Positions 33,331 through 46,845 of a DNA stretch of 64,000 bases are shown here, piece after piece. Source of the DNA: Sternotherus odoratus (taxonomy: Eukaryota; Chordata; Testudines; Kinosternidae); contig JAVMKO010000006.1 in the NCBI GenBank assembly GCA_032164245.1, positions 40,140,319-40,204,318 on the forward strand, read 5' to 3'. Under the pieces are notes generated by a model. That model did not search any database and was not told the DNA's origin. It was given only the letters and a program-made list of their open reading frames with translations. The translations under genes were made by a program, and so were the position numbers. Each line of letters begins with the position of its first letter. Position 1 is the stretch's first letter.

Positions 33331-34082
33331 ATAAATAGTTCTCTGGCATCTTTTCCATCTTGTCCAGCGGTGGGACACTGATGCTGGGCTGGCGAGATGC
33401 AGTTTGCTCATCGGCGATTTTTATCTCTTTACCTTTCTCCCTCTCTCTGCTGCCTGCACCTTGCCTGCGTTTTCAGGCGCTTCTGCTGAGCTCCAATATC
33501 GGGGGGAGGTGCGACCCCTTGTGTCCTCTGCAAAGACAGACCCTCTGCAGGTGCATTTTTGAGCCCCGGAGCACGGGGCGGCCACGTGGGGCCAGATCTC
33601 GGCTCTCACTCTGCAGGCTGCTGGCTCGAGCTACCGAACAGGGAGGGAAGGTAGTGTCCACAGAGCGGCCCCAGTCTGGTTAGTTCAAGGGCCCTTCTCC
33701 CACTGAAGTGTTGCTACTGATCGCAGTGAGGGCAGGATGGGTCCCTACGCGTTTGTCTCTGGAAAGACTAAAGGCGAGTAAAGCCACGTTCCGTTTTTTA
33801 CAAAAAATGGGACAAAATTGATATTTGTATTAAAAAGATGGGACAGTCCGAAAATATGTAAAAAACGGGACTGTCCCGTTCAAAACGGGACATATGGTCA
33901 GCCTACACATAGGTGTCCGCTCTGCCAGAGGGCATCAGTAATGGACAGAATACAGCACTCGTATCATCCAGTCTGATCAAATGCATTTTGTAGCTAACTT
34001 CCTCAGTCCCCACCTTATCTAGCCAGTTCTAGACTCTGCAGTTATTGGGCCTCTCCCACATCCCTTGGTGGTGATCTCAGTA

Positions 34083-34829
34083 CAGTAAACCCTCGATTTA
34101 ACGGACCTTAATTTAACGGACTTCGGATGCAACGGACAAAATTTCTAAGCAAGTCTGATGCATCCGAAATCCAGTTGTCGAGGGATGGCTGCCGGCTCCC
34201 GGCTGCCGCCCGGGTCCAGGCAGCAGGCGGGCTGGCTGCCGGCTGCCGCCCGGGTCCAGGCAGCGAGCGGGCTGGCTGCCGGCTTCCGCCCGGGTCCAGG
34301 CAGCGAGCGGGCTGGCTGCCGGCTCCCGGCTGCTGCCCGGGTCCAGGCAGCGGGCGGGCTGGCTGCCGGCTCCCGGCTGCCGCCCGGGTCCAGGCAGCGG
34401 GCGGGCTGGCTGCCGGCTCCCGGCTGCCGCCCGGGTCCAGGCAGCGGGCGGGCTGGCTGCCGGCTCCCGGCTGCCGCCCGGGTCCAGGCAGCGGGCGGGC
34501 TGGCTGCCGGCTCCCGGCTGCCGCCCGGGTCCAGGCAGCGGGCGGGCTGGCTGCCGGCTCCCGGCTGCCGCCCGGGTCCAGGCAGCGGGCGGGCTGGCTG
34601 CCGGCTCCCGCCCGGGTCCCAGCAGCCAGGACCCGGGTGGGCTGGCTGCCGGCTCCCGGCTGCCACCCGGGCCCCAGCAGCAGGCGGGCTGCGGAGCTGC
34701 TGCCCCGGCCCTGTGGCGGGCGGGCTGCTGCTCCGACAGCTCGATTTTCTTTTTGTATTAAATAACGGACTTTCTGATGTAACGGACACCCCCTCGCCCG
34801 AATTAGTCCGTTAAATCGAGGTTTTACTG
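34083..34829. mobile_element. Tigger/pogo-like MITE, long copy
   Basis: The ends CAGTAAACCCTCGATTTAAC and ...GTTAAATCGAGGTTTTACTG are flanked by TA (34081-34082 and 34830-34831). It is the same family as 5848-6271, with a longer minisatellite core. Long GC-rich frames over it on both strands are artefacts of the repeat. Confidence 0.9.
34183..34640. repeat. 40/47-bp minisatellite, about ten units
   Basis: Units begin GGGCTGGCTGCCGGCTCCC. Starts fall at 34229, 34269, 34309, 34356, 34403, 34450, 34497, 34544 and 34591. Two early units are 40 bp and the rest 47 bp, nearly identical. The short MITE copy at 5848 has only about three related units. Confidence 0.92.
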
Positions 34830-34831
34830 TA

Positions 34832-37800
34832 ATGAGATTTCAGACTGGGAATTTTAAAGATTTCTATCAGTGATTCAACTGGGCAAAATGATTCAGAACA
34901 TCATCTTTTTTTCCGTGCCTTTTACTTTAACGTATCACTTTCCATCTCGAGTGTATGACCTACAGTGCAATTGATGACCTGTGCTTTGGAAAGGAGTGCA
35001 GAGGCTGACAAAGCAGCCAGCTGACAAGATACCCAGTGTCTGAAGATTCATCCCCAGAGTACAAGTGGTGGACTGAGGCCAGCATGGGTGGCAAACTGTG
35101 TTGGCCTGGAAGGAGACCCTGCTTTCCTCATCTATGCCTTTTTCTGCATTTGTCAAACCTTCTTCTCAGCAGTGATTCCATCTGCTAAATCTTCTGGATC
35201 CTACCCATGTCACACCAACCAACACACATCCTCTCCTAAACTCTAATTCCTTCCCATTCCAAATAAAAACTGCCACCAGCTGCAAACTTCTCTCACTACC
35301 GTCTTCACTGAACTGATCCCGGAGACATCTTGTGCATCCAAAATGTTGCATTTTCAGAGCTCTGCAGACCAGTCCTTAATAGCTTCCATAAAACACTTTA
35401 ATTGCAAAGTGACTCTTTATGGAATTAGAGGGAAGTGGCCGGGAAGCACATAAGGGGCATGGATCCAACATCTAATGAATTAGTGAGGGACTGGTGATGG
35501 AGGTTACGCTATTCTCTAGAAAAGAATGCTATCTAGTTCCAGTGTTTAATGAGTTGAAATCCTCTGCGGGGAAAAAGCTGGAGAAGCTGGCAATCAACTA
35601 ACTTCTCTGCCTTGTGTGGGTAGGGACAGAGCTAACCAGCCCCCTTTCAACCCCATATAGACACTGGCTCATTCCCTGCACCCCACCCAACATATGCAAT
35701 CCAAAGGATTCTTAGAATTAGATATCATTATATTGAAAATGCAACCAATGCTTCCTTACTAATCAACCCAGCAGCTTCATATACACTTTGAACAGAAGAC
35801 ACCCGGCTGTATCTAATAGGCAAAATCCCTTGCAGAAGAACAATAATTGATCAACATTATTCTCTGTGACCTGAATTCAGAAATGGAACTTCTCAGGCAA
35901 CTCCATCCCCTCCTGAAAAGGGCTGAAAATGTGTCAACATCGCTTCATGGTCAACAGGATCAAAGGTTTTGAACAGATTCAAAAAAATCTATATGGCTAT
36001 TCTATCTTTAGCCAATAATAGGCAGATGTCCTATACCAGTGCAACCATTAAAGTTTCAGTTCCAACATCGGGCTTACAGCCTGGCAGAGTGGTGAAATCT
36101 GTGCACTCCATAAGATATCCTCAGGGAACTTTCCCAAAAATGGAAGATTAGAAACAGCTTGAAAGTGAGGTTTACTTGTCAAGACATGACTTCTGGAGTA
36201 GAGGCCTCATAATTACTGTAAAAACTGCAGGCATCCTCTCCCTTTCTCTGTAAGAAAACACTGACATCTTCAAACAGACATTGGATTGAATGTTTCCTGG
36301 TTAGTGTTGCTATCCAGGCAGAACATCTGTGGCTGGAGGCCTCCTTGCACCTCAGTGAATGACACCCTTTGAAACACAGAAAAGACTTGGTATTAGTCCC
36401 ATTTACAAACATGTAGTTCTGTCTCCTTTGCAGTAGAAAACTGACAATACCTGAGCGCTCTTATCAATCACACAATATGAAAATTCTTCACTGAAAGAAA
36501 AAAACCCCTCTTACTGAATGGAAACACTGATTAATAAGGCAGTCCTCCTCCCGGTAAAGACCCACAGAACAAACCTCAGTGGATGCTTTAGCAGAACCAA
36601 AGAACACCAAGGTCAATAAAATCTTCTATATAGCATAATGATATTTTGAAGGTTCTTTGTTCCATAGGTCAGATTCAACCCAATACTTCTGCCACGGGTG
36701 CTCTAGCCATCTTTTCTCTTATTTCATTTGCCACAGGTGATCAATATCCATAATGACTCTTAAAGACTAAGCTAGTGGAGATGGCATTTAGGGGCTATAG
36801 TATCTATATTTGAGGACAAGAGACCCTTCTAAAGTCCTACCAAAAAGAGTGGTCAGTTGGCTAAATTTCCTTTCAGGGCTGCTTGGAAACTTATTGGTTC
36901 CCTCCGCTTCTGAGGGTGTACTACTAAAACACGTTCTTTATCCCCCAAAGGACAAGTGTACCCCTGCCTCAAACTCAAACGGCTTTAGACTTTTAGCCAG
37001 GGGAATTCCTTTCAGTCTGTTCCATGTGTGGACCCAAGAATGTGAAGTGTAATGAATCCAACTCTGTAGAACACAGCAGAGTGTTCCACTTTAAATCCAA
37101 AGTCCGTGAAATCTGACAGGCTATAAAGTACAATTAAAACTGAGCATATCAGCAAGAAGCCACAAAGCATGCATAATCATGAGACAAATGACCTCAATGG
37201 GCAGATGATGATGAGCCAAGGAGACGCCAAGGTCAATTATCAGAACTGATAATTTTAATGCTATAATTAATAATGAATATTTCAAAAAAGAGTTTAAAGA
37301 ATACTTGTATTCCAGTATTAAAACCTGTTAAACTTTAAATTTATGCAATTTATGCAAATTAATCGGATAAGAGACAATTAAGGTTTATAATTAACAGATA
37401 AATACAAATGATCCAGCGATGAAGGCCTTGGTTTCTCCTCTGTCTTATGAGACAATGTAATTGATTTCTATAAATGCTAATTTATATGCATTGCTAATGC
37501 ACTGAAATAATCATTTATTAAATTAAAGATGAATAGCAGTGTGTGTGAAGATAATACCTGGATTTTAACATCTTAAATATAAAAGGGGAGAAAGAAGAAA
37601 CATAAGCTTTGAAAGTGACTTTTCTTTTAATAAAGTGACAAACTTTGACAGTCTACCAGCCAGAGAAGGAAAATTAAGTTTATCAGAGAAAAGCAGCGGT
37701 TATAGTTGATTTTTATAATAGTGTGAGTTTTTCATGCAATCCTGGCCATTTAAAATTCATCCTGCTCTACTAGAAGGAATTAATCAAGAATGCAGTGTTG

Positions 37801-40800
37801 TTCAATTAAATTCGACCCATGAAACATACGATCTGCAGCAGGACAGGTACTGTAACAGAATTTTATTTATGAAAAACACTTTCACACTTTGTGGGATTTT
37901 ATGTTGTCTGTCCATATGAGAATGACAGGTGTTTTGTGTGTGTGTGTGTGTTTTTAATGAAATGACATTTTTGCAAACTGGGGAAAAATGAAGATGAGTT
38001 TCTCTCTTGTGAGTTAATAGCACAATCATGCACAAGTCTGATTAGGAACCTTGAACCCAGATATAAAACTGGGATATACGTGAGATTGTGTATTGTTATC
38101 CACTCTCAAAATTGTAATCTCATTATGTGAGTGCATTAAATGCCATTAGAAACCTTAGATAAAATTAATTCTGTATAGTGGTTTGCATTTAAGATTAAAT
38201 TTCAAGATGAGTGTAAGAAGAATCTAAGCAACATCTATTTTTAGGGATGTAGCAATTGGCTATGTCTAGGAGCTGTATTACAGCAAGGATTCATTTGACC
38301 TACTGACTTCAGTGAGGTAACATGTGATGCAAGTCAGTATAAAGTCTGACCCATAAACCACATAAACTTTGTTTAGGACATTTTCATAGATACAATATAG
38401 GGCTAGCTAGCTCTCTATCTAGGAAATATATCATAGCTGCTTTAGGGGCATGATATGTGTTGTCATAGCCAAATAAGGGGAAGAATGTTGGACCAACTAT
38501 ATTTTCCTAAAATTTCATAAAAGGCATCTATGATCACAGATCATAATCCCCTGCTTCTAGATATCCTGGCATGGCACTATTTCCAATTGCTGTATTTCTT
38601 GAGTCAATGCCACAATCACCATGTTGAGCTAATCCCTACCAGGTTCCTAAAGTAAGAAATATCAAGTACCCACTTTTATTTTTGGTAGTATGTTGAAGAA
38701 ATGGAATGTTAACTTGGGGGTCAGATAGTGCACCCAAGTGCAGAGCCAGAGCTTTTGAGATGGCTACATGGTTGATAGGTGCACCAAATTATTCTATTCA
38801 ATCAAATGTAGATCTTCCTTCTATTGTGAACTTTTAGTTGTATGTTGGAGAGAGGGGAGTCCTCAGAGCTTGTGATCGTATGTGCAGATGACCAGATAGA
38901 AGAACTGGTCGTGTGTGTGTACACTCATAGTAATGGTGTGAACAAATTAGGTGCAGAGTTGTGCATTCATTTTGCATGTGTAATTACACATTGCCCACAA
39001 TGGGAATAATTTTTAAAGTCTGCGAACAGGTTTTCATTATGTCCTCCATTATGACATGGCCTTACAGAGCTGGGGAAAGCATCCATGTAACTCATCTAGG
39101 TGTGTCCCTGCCTGTGGATATCTATGCATGTGTAGTATGTGAGGTTTGTAGCCTAACCAGTGCAAATTCATTACCCAGTTCACCCCTCCCTCGATGTAGA
39201 GAGGACACATTCGCCTTTGTAAATTGAGCTGAGACTTCCCAAACACTTCAACTAAAACACTATTATTTTTTTTTAGGTAAAATATAAAACAGGTTTATTA
39301 ACTACAGAAAGATGGATTTTAAGTAGCAAGCCTAGAGATCAGTTTTTACCTAAGAAACAAACAAAGAAAATTTGCAGTCTGCATTCTACAAACAAAACAT
39401 GATTTAAATCAAGCAGTATCTCACCCTGACAGGTGGTATGGTTCCTCAGTACACAGGCTGGGACTCTTTTCCACCCTGGGACCGCCATCCCCAGTTCTGT
39501 CTTTGTCCTCCAGATGTGTTTCCAGGTGTTGAATTGGGGGGGAAATGAGGCCACATTATGATGTCACTTCCCCTCTTTTATAATTTCTTCCAGCTTGCTG
39601 GAAAGACGTTTTGCTATGGTGTGGGTCAAGCAATCTCCATTGAATAAGTGCTCTGTCTCAGAAGTCTCCATTGTATACAGTTTCTGGGATGGTGAATTCT
39701 TTCCTTGATGGGTGTTGATGAGCCATTAACGATTGGCCATTGTTGCACCTGAAAGGTTGGCTATGGGTGTTCTGAACCTCCCAATATATTTTAGTAATAC
39801 ACACATAGCAAAACTTCATAACTTCACCTTCTATAATAGCATATACAATCCAACAGGATATTAATGTTCAACAGATTAAGACTTTTAAAATGATAGCTCA
39901 CAAGGCGCATACTTTGTACAAAACGTATTACAGTGGTGAAGATAGGGGTTCCCAGGTGCTGCTTTGAAGTACAGAGTGCCACAGTCTCCTTCTCCCATCC
40001 GTCCCCCAATAGCAGGAACCTTGCCTCCTGCACCAGAAACACAGGTTGGAGAGCTGGTGAGATGAAAGGATTGTCTATTGTGCTGGCACAGGGGGAGGAG
40101 GAGTGGGAGAGCAGCAGCTTCCAAGAACTGCTGCCACTAACAGAAGGAGGTGGGCACATGCCCATGGAGCAGAAGCCACTGTGGAAGGCGCAGAGGAAGA
40201 AAAGTTATAACAATTTAAACTGAGACACGCAAAGCCTGCTCCCATTGAAGTCAATGGATGTTTTTAAGATTGGCCATTTCTGCTTTTATAATAAACAGCC
40301 CTCCAACTGGGTGATTACTGATTACGAGCTTCAATCGTTAAAAAAGGGATGTGGGTGAGAGAGGGATCACTTTTAATACAGAAGTTAACATTTATTTCTT
40401 TGCTGAACACTCCCTACAGGTTGGGGGAATTTGGGGACATAAACTTGTGTTTACCTCAGTTTGTGTTTTGGCTTTGCACGTGAAGGGATTTTTGTGTTTT
40501 GTGATAATCAGGCCTACAAATTTACCCTAATTATAAATGTAACTGTAAAAAGTGAGTGCAAGTTCACATGTCACAATAAACTATTACAAATGTTGATGAG
40601 GAAAAGGTACAAAAGTGAGAGACTCTGAATTAGTTCAATCCAAAAGGGCTTCCTTATTTATCCTCTCCTTTTTTTCTTCTTCCTAATAAGAATCCTGTTT
40701 AGCTGGCCAAGACTGCATGTTTTGCAACACTGCTGTGACCAGGAAGAGGCAGCTAAAAACAATGCCCTAAACAGCCCGATGCTGGTACAAGTTGGTCACG

Positions 40801-42890
40801 TCTCAGAGTGGCTGATAGTGGAAAATCACCACCAGAGACCAAACTGCATTTTCTATCGTTGCTGTTCTTTTCCCTCTCCTTCTGTCTGTGCTTGTCTTGT
40901 TCTGTCGTCTTAGGAAATAGGATTAGCCTGTAACACAACATCAATGACAGCTCCAACCCATCTCAACTAACTTCTCTTTTGCCCAAAAGAGACAGTTATT
41001 AATTACCATCTTTAATGCCATTTAAGAGACTACCAAACAAAGGGGTTTCTGTCTAAAAACTCTCTCAAGCTAAAGGAAAAGGCATCATGGGATGTGGTTA
41101 AAATGAAAGCTTTATTTAATACATTACATTTCAAATGCGTTAACTGTTTTTCCTTCTCTTCTGTATCTTGAATAAAAGGTTCTAAGGATATTTAATGATG
41201 TCTGCCATGGTACTAAGCAGACTGAGATCTCTGTGTACTGTATCCTGGATCTAATTTAAAACGGTTTAATGTTGGACAGTGACTGTTATGTTAACCCCTT
41301 TGGACCATATATTCCATATCCCTCTTTGACATGAATACATCAGTTTTTTCTGCTTCGACCAGTTCTTGTTGAGCTTCAGCACAGGTTTGAACAAATCTTT
41401 ATTTATGCAATAAGGCTATAAATCACTATGTACTGATGTTGACATTACATCAACAACATACAATAACAATCTGGAATATAGCTACATGGGGAGGTGTTCC
41501 CTTTTATCACACTAACCTCCCCTAAGCCTGAACATAATATATCTTCAGTTTGAAGGCTACTTATTAACAGAGAATAGCAGACTGAGGTTAGGCTTCTCTG
41601 ATTTCCATGGATTACACATAACAGCTGATTCATGGGTACATTATTTGTTAAAAATTCTATGTGCTACAGAATGGCATAATTTGTGATTCTATTTTAGATC
41701 CCAAATGTTCTGTTAATTTATGTAAGAGATTTCACTAGTATTATGTTAACTTTGGGAATGAAAACATGAACCCCTGAGATCAATTTCAGTTCGACATGCA
41801 GTAAAAAGAGCATTTGATTTGGATCACAGAGATTTTATGAATTAGAGTACACATGAGACTGATGACATGATCCAAGACCTTATCATTTTTCCAGTGAATT
41901 AAGCAACCACTTTTACAAAGGTGAATACTGGAAGGAGAGAAAAAATGCAGGTATTGGTACTTTATCAGAACAGCACATTTTGAAGTGGTATGTCATTGCA
42001 CCTAGAAAAAGAGAGAGGATCAAATTTTTTAAAATGTCTTTAATCAGGTCTACAAATTTGCTCACCTAAAATTACAAGCCTAGAATTCCGTATACTGATT
42101 GTTTAGTACTTGTTTTTAATCTATTGAAAACTGATGTATTTATTTATATGTTGGTCTAAAAGAAACTCCACACCACAGGTTAACAACTTAAAGCTCTTGA
42201 CATACATTTGAAACACAATAATGTAGGAGTTGCAATATCTAAATCATCCAAATCAGTGGTGATACTTGTTCCTCCCACATATCATCTGACCACTAGTCAT
42301 GACTAATACAACTTAAAACACCCAGAACACTTAAATGCTAGCCTCAGTCCTCTAGCAATGACTGCACAAACATGTCCTTAGCAATATGACTGGAAGGTCA
42401 AGATGTTCAGATGTAGGTGTGAAAACTTTATCTGAGTGAAGAAATAAGTGATTATGGTGTCTAGCTACCTGAATTTGCACATTTAAATAGTCTGTTCACC
42501 CACATCTGAGTGTTGCTTGCAAAGATTCAGATGCTCAAAGAAAGCGTGCAACACACAAAGTATGCAATGTTATGCATGCACACTAGTAGGTTGCTTCTAA
42601 AAACATGGCTCTTAATTTTTAAAAATGATCCATCTACTTGTGTTAATTGGGAACAGAATACAGATTGTACATTCCTTAGTGACCTACTTTTCCTTGAAAT
42701 GCCACCTATTGACTTTCTTCTGGTTAAGTTTTAATTTTAATTAATGAATTAAGTGCTGGGTAGCCAGAAGTATTTAGCTTCAAGTATTTGAGCAGATGAT
42801 TGGATTCTTTAACATTTTAAAGGGCTGTATTATTTTCTAGCCTCCTTAGCTACATGTAGATATGTGAATGATTTGTCACCACTTAAGTAA
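34832..42890. other. Long stretch of mostly unique DNA
   Basis: Eight kilobases, AT-rich, with a short GT run near 37938 and no element ends or family motifs that I recognise. Frames are short and without conserved domains. Candidate intronic or intergenic DNA. Confidence 0.4.
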
Positions 42891-43220
42891 CTGCAAGGTT
42901 ACTTGGGTTTCCTCCAGGATGCCCTCTTTTGGCAGCAGTGCGGAATTGGTACCTCACCCAGTGTGAGCAATCAGTTGTCCAGGTTTGCAGCTAAGCCACT
43001 GGGCATGTGATAGTTCTGGCCTCCTAGGAGGAGGCTGGGTTAGTAAGACGTCTGTGGTTCAGGGCTCCTGTCTGAGGGATAAATAGTCAAGGCTCAAGCC
43101 TTCTGGGCATGGGCTGAGCAAACCAACAGTCAGTAGTGCAGACCTCCTGGCCTCAGGGTTAGAGTTCATTCATAACAACTAAATTGCTACAGATACCACC
43201 AGTACTGCATTCTGATAGTG
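42890..43220. repeat. Possible unclassified interspersed repeat
   Basis: A GC-richer block (GATGCCCTCTTTTGGCAGC ... GATAAATAGTCAAGGCTC) in AT-rich surroundings, with the look of an old retroelement leader. No ends found. Confidence 0.25.
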
Positions 43221-43674
43221 GTTCCCACGCCTTACAATACTAAGGGCCACATTTGTGGCCTGCCACGAGTTCAACAGCTGCACCTAACTTCCATGTAAAC
43301 GCATGTAACATTTTAAACTGAGAAGATAAAGTTTATAACCTAGTGTTTAAAAGGGGAGTACTAAATTCTTTGTAAGTGCTATTTAAGTTAGTAGTGGGAT
43401 GTCTCAGATTGGCAGACTTCATCTGCCCGTCCATGTAGGTCTAATTTTAACCAGAATTCTGGATTTCACCAGGGACAAGTCATTTAGACCTAACCTTTTT
43501 AAAGTGTCCAATATCTATTGATGCTACAGTTCTTGGGTACCCAGTTTGAGATACCTGCAACCCGACTGCGCTACAGGTCCCACTACCTTCAGTTGGTGCT
43601 GTGGATTCTTGGCACCTCTGGAAAATCAGGCCCAAGCTGAGCAGCCAAATTAGTGAATGTTTTTGAGATTTTGG

Positions 43675-43780
43675 GCCTTAGCCTCTGCTTGTCTCGGTTT
43701 CCTTCTCTATCAAATGGAGATAATAATCCCTAGCTACCCTTCTAAAGTGCTTTTAGAATTATGGATGGCAAACATTCTAT
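43675..43780 (-). mobile_element. MIR-like ancient SINE remnant
   Basis: The stretch CTCGGTTTCCTTCTCTATC and ATGGAGATAATAATCCCTA matches in order the MIR wording CTCAGTTTCCTCATCTGTAAAATGGGGATAATAA read on the minus strand. Confidence 0.55.
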
Positions 43781-46700
43781 ATGCACTGTGCATTAATATC
43801 TTTATTCCATTTGTTTATTAAATGGGTTTACTTGTTGGTTTTTTGTTGTTTTTTGTCGAAGCCACTTGGCGGACACTTTAGTGTGTCTATGAAACAGGAA
43901 AAGATAAAATCTTATGTTTAAGGTGCTCTTCGCTGTAAACATCTGACAAATAATTTTGAAAATGATTAAAATAAAGGACACATACGGTACTACATAACCA
44001 CTGCCCGAGTGAGGCAAGAGCTACTGGGATCTTTTACATAAATATGAAAATGGAATGCACTTTAACTAGCTGTGCCCTTCAGGCACTAGTTGTTTGGCTC
44101 CTTGGTCTCCATCTTGAGTCTTCAAAGAGTAGGATGACCCATGTTTATCAAGTCAGATTTAATTTTATTGGTCTAATTACTATTGGGATCATTTTAATAC
44201 ATACTCCACAGAGTACTAGGATTGTCCAGCTCTGGCTCCAGTGCTGGGCAGAGCTCTGTATACACACATCAGAACATTCTCTGAGATGTGTACAGCACTG
44301 CAACCTGCAGCTACTGCTCATGATTCTGCGCTTGTAACAGATGGAAATAACGGGGAAGATTTGTACATCATTCTCTTTCTATTAATCATTTGATCTTTTT
44401 ATTTCTATTTCCCTTCCTCCAGGTTGTTTTGTGCCCTTAAGTTAACTGATAGTGGTACCCTCTCAAATAACTGTCAAGTCCTCTAGAATATAACTTTTAA
44501 TTTGCCCCTTACTGTAATGAGTGTATTGGTGCAAAATCAGCCTTCCATGTCTATGCTCTCCAACAAAGAAATGATTTTCAAGATGGTAAATTGTAATCAC
44601 AGTTCCACTGATAATTTTCTAGTGTAAAAAAGTATCGAGTGGGTTGGAGACAAACCCACAGATTAAATCACCCTTTCGCTTTCTGGAATTTAAAATCCAG
44701 AGCTAACTTTTAAAATCTCTCCTTTCCTCCATGATGGGCTGAATCAAATCACTGGATCTAAATAGCTTTGAACTTTGAAGTTCAGATCAGACCTAAATTT
44801 GGCAGCTCAGGCCTTCAATACATATAGTGAACACTATTGGGGGGGGGGGAGTGATGAAGATAGAATGAGGAAGATAAATAAAGTTCAGAAATATAACTAG
44901 GGTTACAAAAATTTCATCATCATAATAATAATTAATAATACCTTGCTTTTATAGAACACCCTTCATACTAAAGCCCGCAATATAGTGAAATCCATGCTAT
45001 GAAGAATGATTGCTTCATCCACATTACAGGGAGAAATACAACAGCTGTTTAACTGGACACAGCACTTCTATGCAAGTTTATAGCAAGAAATTAAGCACAA
45101 TATATTAGCCAACTAAAGTATTGAGGAATTTAGAGAGGTGGGAAATAATGTAATTATCTAAAAACTGAAGTTCACAAAGACCTCTGGATTTATACTCCTG
45201 TCCCTGTGGGAAAAATCCCAAAGGATCTCTATTGACATACATGGTCAGGATATTTGATTCTTGCATCTCATCTGAAAATTGGCACTTTCAGTGACACAAG
45301 TGCAATATCAAGTTGGAGCACTGTGTTTTATACTGACCCAAATGAAATAACCAACACGACTTCCTGTGGGCGCTTCTTGGAGGTTTCCTGTTCAGCCCAA
45401 CCCCATCTAGTTTGAGAGATTGGCTGGGCTCTCAGCTCAAAGTGGTGTGACTGCTACAGGCCACGTTAGTTGGGTAATTAACAGGAAAGGGCTATGTTGT
45501 GTTGTCCCCCCTGTGATAAATTGGGGAAAATGTTCTGATTTCCCCCCCACACACACACACACCCAATGCCTCCCACACTAAGCAAAACCCTGTACCAGAT
45601 CTACGTCTTATAAAGAAGGTTCCGAGGTTTTTCTTCCTCCCCTTTTACTAGACAAGATCTATGCTTGGAAAAATGGCTGAGCGTCGGAGAGGCTGTCACA
45701 CAACTGTTCTAAATTCCTGGAATATGAGCCATAGGTATCTTCATGCTCTATGCACCATGGCTAGATCTAGGAAAGTTGTGATGCTGGTGTCAGGTTGTAA
45801 TGCTGGTGTCAGGCTCTCTTAGCAGATGTGATAATACTCCCACTTTTGTAAACACTCTTTATGTGGAAATGGAGTAGAAGACACTTATGATGGGGGGGGG
45901 GGGGGGTAATATCAAAGAAGGCCATGAAACCTAGCCAGACAAGGTACACAAAGCAGTTGTTCTAATGTGAATTTGCCAGTCAGTGTGCAAGCTTTGTTTT
46001 GCTTTATCTTATCTCCATTATGGACTGTACTCCATCTTGCCAACTTGCATTTAAGAATGAAGCTGAAGCAAAAATCAGTCAACATTACATTTAATATTTA
46101 TATAGCTTCTTGCACCCTGTAGGGTCAGAGTGTGCTTTATCAATTGTGTACATGTAATGTAATAGGAATTGCTACATGCACCTCCAGCAGGGAATAGGGG
46201 GAGCTATCTTACAGCACATGGCAACACTCCATGATGGTTTGGATAAGGAACTGCAGAATACCATATCAAATGGTCCCTGTAGAGCAGAGCCCTGCAGCAG
46301 GAGTGTGATTCCCTGGGTCCTGCTGCCATAACAGCAGAGCAGGTAAAATGTACTTTGTTGCAGGTGGGATTGGGTGGGCAAGAAAAAAAAAAAAAGACTG
46401 TGGTAATTTGCAGGAAAACACTTTAAAATGTTAAATGTAAGCAAGGGATAGAAGAGATTTGATGTTTCTTATAACAGGATTTAAAGTATCTTTTTACATG
46501 GTTTAAGCAAGATTTGTTTTATTCTTTTAGTGGTAAAATTTTTGTCTGGATTCTATTTATAGATATATATTAACCAACTTGGCACTTTTTGTTTTTGTTA
46601 CTAGCATGGGGGAATCTGTTTCTCTTGTGGGATTTTTGGGATCTAAAGTTTTTGGGAGTGAGTAGGATAAAAATGCAAGAAACAATGTGGGAATAGGTGG

Positions 46701-46845
46701 GAGTTGGAGTGGGTATTGCAGGGCACTGACAGGATGGGAGAGTGATTAAAACTATAGTCACACGGCTCTACTGCAGAGGAGTTTTGGTACCCTGATGGTA
46801 ACTGCTCCAACTAAAAGTTGGCCAGGGATACCAGGATTAAAAAAC
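43781..46845. other. No recognisable feature
   Basis: AT-rich. Contains a G-run at 44838, a short CA run at 45549 and a G-run at 45892. No gene or named repeat seen. Confidence 0.4.

Larger units (their letters stand above)
32073..33905. mobile_element. Non-autonomous hAT-like element carrying a host exon
   Basis: The ends are TAGGCTGACCATATTTTC and ...ACATATGGTCAGCCTA, with an exact 8-bp duplication CACATAGG at 32065-32072 and 33906-33913. Subterminal repeats of AATGGGACA and ACGGGACTGTCCCG sit at both sides, as in the GGGTGACCAG/GTCCCG family at 49076 and 48481. The 1.7-kb interior is foreign to that family. It comprises a protein kinase C exon (32254-32420, minus), a 760-bp GA-rich minisatellite, a CpG-rich patch (33215-33320) and about 500 bp of unassigned sequence. 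There is no transposase, so it must move with help from another hAT. Confidence 0.88.

Noticed and set aside
32336..33358. 340-codon minus-strand frame rich in Ser, Pro and Leu
   Set aside because: It reads the GA-rich array as low-complexity protein. Only the separate frame ending at the donor (32420-32254) matches a known family.
34127..34814. Three overlapping long frames (212-218 codons) rich in Gly, Ala, Pro and Arg
   Set aside because: They are produced by the GC-rich minisatellite in a Tigger-like MITE, are open on both strands and have no conserved motif.
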